Below are positions 1 through 5,656 of a stretch of 15,919 nt of DNA, piece after piece (within the stretch, counting starts at the first letter, position 1; each line of letters begins with the position of its first letter). The notes beneath the pieces are model-generated. The model saw only the letters and a list, made by a program, of their open reading frames with translations. It searched no databases and had not been told where the DNA came from. Source of the stretch: Comamonadaceae bacterium (GTDB lineage: Bacteria > Pseudomonadota > Gammaproteobacteria > Burkholderiales > Burkholderiaceae_C). Made by a program: the position numbers and the translations under genes. Location of the stretch: the NCBI GenBank assembly GCA_947374705.1, contig CANCDA010000035.1:1-15919 (forward strand). The letters are read 5' to 3'.

Positions 1-489
1 GTGGAGCTGGACTGGGATGTGCGCCAAAAAAGCCGTTTTGACGCGACCGACTCCCAAGGTCGTCAACTCGGCGTCTTCTTGCCGCGCGGCACGGTGGTGC
101 GCGGGGGTGATGTGCTGGTGGCGCAGGATGGCTCCTTGATTCGCGTGATCGCTGCCCCGCAGCCCGTGCTGCGCATTACGGCCTGCACTGCTCACGGCAG
201 CGCGTTTGACTTGACCCGAGCCGCCTACCACCTGGGTAACCGGCATGTGCCCATCGAGCTCAAACCCGACCACCTCAAGATCGAACCCGACCATGTGCTG
301 GCCGAGATGCTGCGCAACATGCACCTGATCGTCCATGCGGTAGAAGAGGCTTTTGAGCCGGAGGCGGGGGCTTACGCGCAGGGTGGGCATTCGCACGGCG
401 CAAACGGCGCGCAGGCCCATGCTGCTCATGACCATGAACCAGCTCACGCGCACCACGAACACAAGCACGCTCACGGTCACAAGCACTGA
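1..489 (+). CDS. ureE: Urease accessory protein UreE (nickel metallochaperone), 5'-partial
   Basis: UreE delivers Ni(II) to the UreDFG-apourease complex in the cytoplasm during urease maturation. The visible 162 residues begin inside the N-terminal peptide-binding domain (ELDWDVRQKSRFDATDSQG, then LGVFLPRGTVVRGGDVL) and continue into the ferredoxin-like metal-binding domain (YHLGNRHVPIEL near residue 76, DHVLAEMLRNMHL near residue 97). Family members normally have roughly 20 more residues before ELDWD, so the GTG at position 1 is most likely an internal Val codon and the true start lies upstream of the window. The C-terminus is a His-rich tail, with 13 His in the last 35 residues, a known nickel-binding extension in this family. 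The stop TGA overlaps the ureF ATG by one base, which implies an operon and translational coupling. Family assignment is firm; only the start is missing. Confidence 0.95.
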   Translation: MELDWDVRQKSRFDATDSQGRQLGVFLPRGTVVRGGDVLVAQDGSLIRVIAAPQPVLRITACTAHGSAFDLTRAAYHLGNRHVPIELKPDHLKIEPDHVLAEMLRNMHLIVHAVEEAFEPEAGAYAQGGHSHGANGAQAHAAHDHEPAHAHHEHKHAHGHKH

Positions 490-1208
490 TGCGCGCCACG
501 ATCCGTCCCAGGCCTGAAGCATCCAAAGCACTTCCGGCGCCCAGCCTGCTCCAGCTCATGTGGCTGGCTTCTCCCGCCTTGCCGGTCGGCGGTTTCTCCT
601 ACTCGGAAGGGCTAGAAAGCGCCGTAGATCGTGCGTGGGCAGCTACAGAAAGTGAAGCAAGCGACTGGCTGGTCGATCACCTTCACATGACGTTGGCGCG
701 CTCTGACCTGGCCGTGCTGGCCAAAGCCGTGGGGGCCTGGCGGCGCGGCGATGTGGCGCATGTCAGCGAACTCAACGACTGGGTCTTGCAAACCCGCGAG
801 ACCAGCGAGCTGCGGCTGCAAACCGAGCAGATGGGACGCTCCCTGCTGGTGTGGCTGCGTAACCATGACACAGCCACGCCCGCGCAGCTACAAGCCTGCG
901 AGTCGCTGGCTCCGACCTACCCTATCGCATTTGCCCTGGCCGCCTCCAGCACTCAGGCCAGCGTGCGTGACTGTCTGCTCACCTATGCCTTTGGCTGGGC
1001 CGAGAACATGACGCAAGCGGCGATCAAGGCCATCCCGCTGGGACAAAGCTCGGGCCAGCGCATTCTGGCGCGCTTGAGCGCAGACATTCCGGCGGCGGTC
1101 GATCACGCCATGGCGCTGATGGACAGCGAACGTCAAGCCTTTTCCCCCATGCTGGCCATCCTCTCGGCCCAGCATGAAACCCAGTATTCAAGACTGTTCA
1201 GGTCTTGA
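489..1208 (+). CDS. ureF: Urease accessory protein UreF
   Basis: UreF is an all-helical cytosolic chaperone. It bridges UreD and UreG in the urease activation complex and is thought to gate UreG's GTPase cycle during nickel insertion. The 239 residues are the usual size. Family signatures are visible: LPVGGFSYSEGLE at residues 31-43, the WLVDHL region near 60-65, and a C-terminal segment with WAEN (170-173) followed by PLGQ (183-186) and GQR. The ATG at 489 overlaps the ureE stop, so translation is probably coupled. The first 18 or so residues (rich in Arg, Pro and Ala) are less conserved, and a slightly later start cannot be excluded. The last codons form one arm of a hairpin followed by a T-run (separate entry). 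Confidence 0.95.
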   Translation: MRATIRPRPEASKALPAPSLLQLMWLASPALPVGGFSYSEGLESAVDRAWAATESEASDWLVDHLHMTLARSDLAVLAKAVGAWRRGDVAHVSELNDWVLQTRETSELRLQTEQMGRSLLVWLRNHDTATPAQLQACESLAPTYPIAFALAASSTQASVRDCLLTYAFGWAENMTQAAIKAIPLGQSSGQRILARLSADIPAAVDHAMALMDSERQAFSPMLAILSAQHETQYSRLFRS

Positions 1209-1215
1209 TTTTTTT
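1188..1215 (+). terminator. Candidate intrinsic terminator/attenuator between ureF and ureG
   Basis: Seen in sequence: a perfect 7-bp inverted repeat, TCAAGAC (1188-1194) and GTCTTGA (1202-1208), with a 7-base loop, followed at once by seven T (1209-1215). The downstream arm ends exactly with the ureF stop codon. The stem has only 3 G-C pairs of 7, so it would be a weak terminator. A ribosome finishing ureF would cover it. It may therefore act as a translation-dependent attenuator rather than an operon end, since ureG starts 17 bases later. It could also be chance. Confidence 0.4.
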
Positions 1216-1218
1216 GAT

Positions 1219-1222
1219 GGAG
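1219..1222 (+). promoter_or_regulatory. Ribosome binding site deciding the ureG start
   Basis: GGAG lies 9 bases before the ATG at 1232. This favours ATG 1232 (protein beginning MSVLHHIPHR) over the in-frame TTG at 1205 and the ATG at 1217, neither of which has a comparable upstream GGAG. Confidence 0.6.
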
Positions 1223-1231
1223 TTCACCCCC

Positions 1232-1891
1232 ATGTCCGTCCTGCACCACATCCCCCACCGCACTAAAAATTTGCCCCCCCTGCGCGTGGGCATAGGCGGC
1301 CCCGTCGGCTCCGGCAAGACCACCTTGCTGGAAATGCTGTGCAAAGCCATGCGCGAGAAGTACGACCTGGTGGCCATCACCAATGACATCTACACCAAGG
1401 AAGATCAACGCATCCTCACCGTCAGCGGCGCGCTGCCCGCCGAGCGCATCATGGGCGTGGAAACCGGCGGCTGCCCGCACACCGCCATTCGCGAAGACGC
1501 CTCCATCAATCTGGAAGCCATTGACCGCATGCTGGTGGATTTCCCCAATGCCGATATCGTCTTCATCGAGTCCGGCGGCGACAACCTAGCCGCCACCTTC
1601 AGCCCCGAGCTCAGCGACCTGACGATTTATGTGATTGATGTGGCCGCCGGTGAAAAAATCCCCCGCAAAGGCGGCCCCGGCATCACCAAGAGCGACCTGT
1701 TTGTCATCAATAAGACCGACCTCGCCCCTTACGTGGGTGCGAATCTGGACATCATGAAGTCCGACACCGAGCGCATGCGCAGCACGCCCAAAGGCCTCAA
1801 GCCCTTCGTCATGACCAACCTGAAAACCCTGGCAGGGCTGAGTGAGGTGGTGGCGTTTATTGAGAACAAGGGATTGCTTCTCACCGTCTGA
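1232..1891 (+). CDS. ureG: Urease accessory GTPase UreG
   Basis: UreG is the SIMIBI-class GTPase that powers nickel insertion into urease, working with UreE, UreF and UreD in the cytosol. From the chosen ATG the protein has 219 residues, the usual length. Visible motifs are the P-loop GPVGSGKT (residues 23-30), the nickel-site Cys-Pro-His inside VETGGCPHTAIRED (CPH 81-83), ESGGDN (113-118) and the guanine-specificity motif NKTD (160-163). All key residues are intact. The start is set by a GGAG nine bases upstream. It follows ureF by 23 bases across a hairpin/T-run. It is the last urease gene here, and its GC-rich composition contrasts with wecB downstream. Confidence 0.97.
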   Translation: MSVLHHIPHRTKNLPPLRVGIGGPVGSGKTTLLEMLCKAMREKYDLVAITNDIYTKEDQRILTVSGALPAERIMGVETGGCPHTAIREDASINLEAIDRMLVDFPNADIVFIESGGDNLAATFSPELSDLTIYVIDVAAGEKIPRKGGPGITKSDLFVINKTDLAPYVGANLDIMKSDTERMRSTPKGLKPFVMTNLKTLAGLSEVVAFIENKGLLLTV

Positions 1892-1990
1892 TGGCTCAAA
1901 GAAAATGAGGAGCTTGCTTCAATTACCATCACCCACTGAAACCCATCGAAATGGCTTAAACCAAGCAGCCCAACGGAAAATGAAATCACC
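1892..1990 (+). other. Intergenic region ureG-wecB, left edge of the low-GC block
   Basis: These 99 bases separate ureG from wecB. I see no convincing terminator for ureG and no clear sigma-70 promoter for wecB. GGAA at 1975-1978 is 12 bases before the wecB ATG, a distant and weak ribosome binding site. The nonamer AATGGCTTA (1950-1958) recurs at 12954-12962 on the other side of the polysaccharide block. Composition drops from about 70% GC in ureG to about 47% in wecB across this gap. Confidence 0.5.
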
Positions 1991-3124
1991 ATGAAAATTC
2001 TGACCATCTTTGGCACACGCCCCGAGGCCATCAAAATGGCGCCCCTTGTGAGTCAGTTAGCGAACACTCCCGGCATTCAATCTGTGGTGTGTACCACTGG
2101 ACAACACCGCTCCATGCTAGATCAAGTCATGGCGCTTTTTCATATCAAGGCCGATTACGATCTTGACGTCATGATGAGCAATCAAACCTTGAATGGCTTG
2201 AGCCACCGCTTGCTAGAGCGGCTTGATCCGATTTTGGAAGAAGTCAAGCCTGATCGCGTACTGGTGCATGGTGACACCACAAGCGCCATGATTGCGGGCA
2301 TTGCCGCCTTCCAGAGGGGCATTCCTGTCGGGCACATTGAAGCCGGTTTGCGCACAGGCAATATGCGTCAGCCTTGGCCAGAGGAAATGAATCGCCGCCT
2401 TGTCGATGTGGTCAGTGACGTGATGTTTGCGCCAACGGTCGAGTCCAAACGCAACCTACAGGCTGAAAACTTAAGCGGGAGGATTTTGGTTACCGGCAAC
2501 ACGGTGATTGATGCTTTGAAAACCATCACAAACCAACTTGCCACCGACAAAGTCATGTGTGCCGCAGTGGATGCCAGATTACCGGCCTTAGATCAGAACC
2601 GCAAAGTGCTACTCGTCACGGGTCATCGGCGTGAAAATTTTGGTCGTGGCTTTGAGGATATTTGTGATGCCTTGGCCACTTTGGCGCAGCGAGATGACAT
2701 CGAAATTGTGTATCCGGTTCACCTCAATCCCAATGTCCAAGGCCCCGTTCGTTCCACGCTAGGGCATTTACCCCGAGTCCATCTCATTGAACCTCTGGAC
2801 TATTTGGGATTTGTGCGACTCATGCAAAGAGCGCACGTGATTTTGACGGATTCAGGGGGCGTACAAGAAGAAGCGCCTTCGTTAGGCGTACCCGTTTTGG
2901 TGATGCGCGATGTCACAGAGCGCCCAGAGGCCCTGGCCGCAGGCGTGGTGCGCTTGGTTGGGACATCAAAACAATCCATCGTGCAAGCGGTCACCGCTCT
3001 ATTTGACGACTCCGCGCTTTGGAGTCAGTTTTCAAAAGTATCCAATCCCTACGGTGACGGCAAGGCTAGCGAGCGCATCATTGCGTGCCTGCAAGGTCAA
3101 GAAGTTAATGAATTCGCGCCCTAG
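1991..3124 (+). CDS. wecB: UDP-N-acetylglucosamine 2-epimerase (non-hydrolysing), WecB/MnaA
   Basis: It interconverts UDP-GlcNAc and UDP-ManNAc in the cytosol. The 377 residues match the full length of the family (GT-B fold, two Rossmann domains). Residues known to matter in E. coli WecB have counterparts here: Arg10 and Lys15 in GTRPEAIKMAPL, Asp95 (VHGDTTS), Glu117 (GHIEAGLRT), Glu131 (WPEEMNRR) and His212 (TGHRREN). The UDP-binding DSGGVQEEAPSLG loop (287-299) and RPEA (311-314) are also present. It is convergent with the polysaccharide operon and shares its stop-codon bases. In E. coli, WecB supplies the ManNAc donor for the NfrAB glycan, so a dedicated precursor role is a reasonable inference. 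Supply to O-antigen or capsule elsewhere is possible. Codon use and GC are closer to the polysaccharide genes than to ureG. Confidence 0.95.
   Translation: MKILTIFGTRPEAIKMAPLVSQLANTPGIQSVVCTTGQHRSMLDQVMALFHIKADYDLDVMMSNQTLNGLSHRLLERLDPILEEVKPDRVLVHGDTTSAMIAGIAAFQRGIPVGHIEAGLRTGNMRQPWPEEMNRRLVDVVSDVMFAPTVESKRNLQAENLSGRILVTGNTVIDALKTITNQLATDKVMCAAVDARLPALDQNRKVLLVTGHRRENFGRGFEDICDALATLAQRDDIEIVYPVHLNPNVQGPVRSTLGHLPRVHLIEPLDYLGFVRLMQRAHVILTDSGGVQEEAPSLGVPVLVMRDVTERPEALAAGVVRLVGTSKQSIVQAVTALFDDSALWSQFSKVSNPYGDGKASERIIACLQGQEVNEFAP
3121..3124. other. Shared CTAG: overlapping convergent stop codons
   Basis: The palindrome CTAG supplies TAG to wecB on the + strand (3122-3124) and TAG to the DUF4434 gene on the - strand (3121-3123). 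There is no intergenic space for a terminator, so each transcript must run antisense into the other gene or be ended by a factor. Confidence 0.95.
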
Positions 3125-3996
3125 TTGGCAAGGGGTTTAACTGACAGTCGCAATTCATGGACTAACGCATCGGACACATAGTGTGGCCCGTCAAATAAAA
3201 AGACATCGTGTTTTTTGTAGGCTTTAATTTGGGGCAAAAGCTCGTCTGAAGTGGCGGCTCTGAAACCCTTTTCGCTATTCGGACGAAACGCCTCCGCAAT
3301 GACCTTCACACGATGTCTCCCCAAGCGTGCAACAAGCGCGTCAGCGTATGTCAGCGCAACAGTGGCACTGCGCGCATGAACCCCCACACCATCTTGAAAA
3401 AACACCCCCACATCGTCGGGCAACCAGGCCGTCAACGAGTCCGCTAGCGTCTCGGCCCCCCAATTCACACTGTCATACACGCTGATCCATAGCGGACGTG
3501 GCAATTGGTTCAGTAGTGTTTTCAAAACCGCCACCTGACGCCAGGTCGGATCAACTTCCACCGGGAAATACCAGCCTACAACTTTGAGTGGTGTTTTGAG
3601 CCGTGTCAGTTGTTGTGACAGCTCCAGCAATCGTGGTAAATCATTGCGCGATAGGGCCTCGTCAAAATGCCCCGCCAAACCCACGATGACCTCGCTCGCC
3701 CACGGCTCTTTGGCGATGCGGCTCCAGTCGGGCATCGGAACCGCTGTGTCAACCGAAGTTCCTGATACAAAAGAAATGTCATCAACGATCGTCCATTGAA
3801 TCAATAAACGCCGAGCACCGATTAAGTCCCATTGCCCGAAGGGATTGACGGTGGCGTGGTCGGGTTGCCAAACGACGCCCTCCACGAGAGAGGGTGTTGA
3901 TTCATCGTCATCGCGCTGCCCGGATAGGGACGGCAAAGAGAAGGCAAGCCACAAGACAAGGAGGACACATGGTTTGATTTTTGAGCGATCAAGCAT
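3121..3996 (-). CDS. Secreted DUF4434-like putative glycoside hydrolase
   Basis: A 291-residue exported protein with a signal peptide (Lys/Arg start, hydrophobic VLLVLWLAFSLPSLSG, probable cleavage near residue 26). The mature part reads like a TIM barrel of the DUF4434 type: VVWQPDHA (41-48), LLIQWT (64-69), VIVGLAGHFD (103-112), VVGWYFPVEVDPTW (139-152), WISVYDSVNWG (170-180), FFQDGVGVH (199-207) and KVIAEAF (231-237). Glu147 and Glu235 end two predicted strands and could be the acid/base and nucleophile pair; this is inference. It is the last gene of the operon, 15 bases after the AlgJ-like gene. By analogy with BcsZ, AlgL, PgaB or PslG, it could trim or release polymer in the periplasm. 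The family match is from motif memory, not a search. Confidence 0.7.
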   Translation of the reverse strand: MLDRSKIKPCVLLVLWLAFSLPSLSGQRDDDESTPSLVEGVVWQPDHATVNPFGQWDLIGARRLLIQWTIVDDISFVSGTSVDTAVPMPDWSRIAKEPWASEVIVGLAGHFDEALSRNDLPRLLELSQQLTRLKTPLKVVGWYFPVEVDPTWRQVAVLKTLLNQLPRPLWISVYDSVNWGAETLADSLTAWLPDDVGVFFQDGVGVHARSATVALTYADALVARLGRHRVKVIAEAFRPNSEKGFRAATSDELLPQIKAYKKHDVFLFDGPHYVSDALVHELRLSVKPLAN

Positions 3997-4011
3997 GGCA
4001 AGTCAATTCAC

Positions 4012-4998
4012 TTACTTTGCGATGGAAGTGCGCACTCGCTGCATCCAAGTCTCCATACTCATCAGGGAAGCTCCGTCCCAACTATTTTTAGAATCAGGCC
4101 CGGCATCCATGCGCGGCTCGTTCAATTGCCAGAGAATGACTTTAGGTTTATTTGTTCGGTAGTCATCAGACTCCAGGTACTTGAGAAAAATCGCCCACGG
4201 CCCCACATTGCCATAATTCCATGTCAGCGATACGGGGCGATTCATGGCTTGCGAAAGCTTTTGCGGAAAACCCAAATAAGGCTGCACAAAGCTATTACCC
4301 ACGACGTGAATTTCAGCCGGATCATCATCCAGTAGCGATTTGGCTTCTTTGGGTTCAGATCGAATCCGGAATACCTCTCGTCTAAGAGTCACCCGCTGTT
4401 CCGCGGTCATAAAACGGGTCGCCAAATCACCGTATCGGCGGGTGTTGACCCACTCACCCAATTTATTGCCCCCTTCTGGCTCTTTGTCAAACTTAACCTG
4501 CCGCTGTACCAGCACGGCAGTTGCATCCGCACTGGCTTCGGCGCCCTGGGCGCTCCAGTGGTAATCTGTCCGAAAAAATGCAAGTTGTTTAGTTTGTTCC
4601 AGAGCACGCAAAGCATTTGCGACGCCAACTGTCTTTACCCCAGCAGCGTGAAAACCAGCATCGATATATTCATATTGCTGCATCACCGCACTGCTGATCG
4701 GATGCGACTTCGGCAATCTATCCGCATAGAACGATGCCTTCATGGGAACCACCAATACGATGAGCTGAATGCCACGCTCGGCTAATTGATCCTTGACCGT
4801 GGCGATCGCTGCCAAATTGGCATCTATGCGAGGCTTGTCAACCATGGTCATGTTTTCCCAGGTGGGGAAAAGCCAGCCCTCACTTCCTTCAATCACCCGA
4901 ACTTCAGCCCATATGGCGGTAGATAGCAGCACAGTGGCGGCAATACAAGTAAGTCGGCGTCTCGCTTGTGAAAATTGCATATATTCAATCGACTGCAT
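4012..4998 (-). CDS. AlgJ/AlgX-like SGNH polysaccharide O-acetyltransferase, periplasmic
   Basis: Resembles the SGNH-fold acetyltransferases AlgJ and AlgX that modify alginate in the periplasm. From ATG 4998 there are 328 residues, with an N-terminal signal or anchor (RRR then LTCIAATVLLSTAIWA, residues 13-31), the family-typical EGSEGWLFP (37-45), LVVPMKASFYADRLP (82-96), the Asp-x-His motif in FRTDYHWSAQGA (Asp145, His147), the nucleophile Ser236 in VVGNSFVQP and WQLNEPRMD (290-298). The Ser-Asp-His triad is therefore complete. ATG 4998 has GGAAAAG just upstream and overlaps the AlgF-like gene by 14 bases. ATG 4980 (MQFSQARRR), just after that stop codon, is an alternative with a shorter signal peptide. 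The product acts on glycan, but whether it transfers or removes acetyl cannot be told. No AlgI-like membrane partner is in the window. Confidence 0.75.
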   Translation of the reverse strand: MQSIEYMQFSQARRRLTCIAATVLLSTAIWAEVRVIEGSEGWLFPTWENMTMVDKPRIDANLAAIATVKDQLAERGIQLIVLVVPMKASFYADRLPKSHPISSAVMQQYEYIDAGFHAAGVKTVGVANALRALEQTKQLAFFRTDYHWSAQGAEASADATAVLVQRQVKFDKEPEGGNKLGEWVNTRRYGDLATRFMTAEQRVTLRREVFRIRSEPKEAKSLLDDDPAEIHVVGNSFVQPYLGFPQKLSQAMNRPVSLTWNYGNVGPWAIFLKYLESDDYRTNKPKVILWQLNEPRMDAGPDSKNSWDGASLMSMETWMQRVRTSIAK

Positions 4999-5647
4999 CG
5001 GCTTTTCCGGCCAATATAGGTTTGTCTCCATCACCAACAATAAAGAGGCTGTAACTTGTTCCAGGAACCCATTGCGACACCGACAGTGGCGCGGACTCCT
5101 TGCTACATTTGGCATTGAAGTCAACCGCAACCGGATTGATCGAACGTCGCTGAGTTGTGCCTTCTGCGACATCGCCAAATACTTTTATTTTTTGATTGGC
5201 CGTCACCGTTGCCAGACACCCGGAGGCAAGGTTATATACCCTCAAATCTACTTTCAAAGCATTGCGACCTTGAGTTGAGTCGGCTATAGCCGTCACGCCA
5301 AACCCTTCGCCGTTTCGCTTCAATACCAGGGTAACCCAACTATTGGGTGCAATTTTAGGTAGATCAAGTAGAGGTTTACCATTGATAGAGATTGAGAATG
5401 GGCGAGTCGGATTCACAACTTTGAAATTAGATGCAATATTTCCCAATCCAGAAATTGTTAATGGCACATCAGCGCCAACCATATTCAGTTTTAATGAGTC
5501 TGGAAACGGGTTCACAACACGAACAAAAGAAGAACCTTCGGGTGGTGCTGAGGGATAGAGGTTGCCCAGCGCGGGAGTCTGAGAATAAGCCGAAGTGACG
5601 GTAATAAAACTTGCAATGGCAATAAAGCGTTGAAATAATTGGTTCAT
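4985..5647 (-). CDS. AlgF-like periplasmic alginate O-acetylation adaptor homologue
   Basis: A 220-residue secreted protein (signal peptide about residues 1-22, FQRFIAIASFITVTSAYSQ). It begins its mature part with LYPSAPPEGSSFVRVVNP (30-47) and ends with a segment around TSYSLFIVGDGDKP, both reminiscent of AlgF, the small beta-sandwich protein needed for alginate O-acetylation. Two Cys residues (SGCLA and NAKCSK) could form a disulphide. It starts 9 bases after the NfrA-like stop and overlaps the AlgJ-like gene by 14 bases, so translation of the pair is probably coupled. In alginate producers AlgF works with AlgI and AlgJ; here only the AlgJ partner is adjacent. No enzymatic motif is visible, consistent with an adaptor or carbohydrate-binding role. 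The AlgF assignment rests on the two end motifs and the context. Confidence 0.65.
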   Translation of the reverse strand: MNQLFQRFIAIASFITVTSAYSQTPALGNLYPSAPPEGSSFVRVVNPFPDSLKLNMVGADVPLTISGLGNIASNFKVVNPTRPFSISINGKPLLDLPKIAPNSWVTLVLKRNGEGFGVTAIADSTQGRNALKVDLRVYNLASGCLATVTANQKIKVFGDVAEGTTQRRSINPVAVDFNAKCSKESAPLSVSQWVPGTSYSLFIVGDGDKPILAGKADAVD

Positions 5648-5656
5648 GAAAACACT

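Noticed and set aside
1..3. GTG at position 1 as the true ureE start
   Set aside because: UreE proteins have about 20 residues before the ELDWDVRQ segment, so this is probably an internal Val cut by the window edge.
1205..1231. TTG start for ureG at 1205
   Set aside because: It overlaps the ureF stop and the T-run, and GGAG is correctly placed for ATG 1232, where the family normally begins.
1274..1280. C7 run in ureG
   Set aside because: Seven C in a 70% GC gene is unremarkable and urease maturation genes are not known to be phase variable.
1892..1990. Intrinsic terminator after ureG or sigma-70 promoter for wecB
   Set aside because: No stem with a T-run was found, and the best -35/-10 pair (TTGCTT, 17 bases, TGAAAC) has a poor -10.
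4999..5178. Longer AlgJ-like start at 5178
   Set aside because: The extra 60 residues overlap the AlgF-like gene heavily, are rich in Arg and Cys, and would bury the signal peptide.
4793..5278. A 161-residue open frame on the + strand
   Set aside because: It is antisense to the AlgJ-like and AlgF-like genes, both of which have signal peptides and family motifs; no ribosome binding site or motif supports it.
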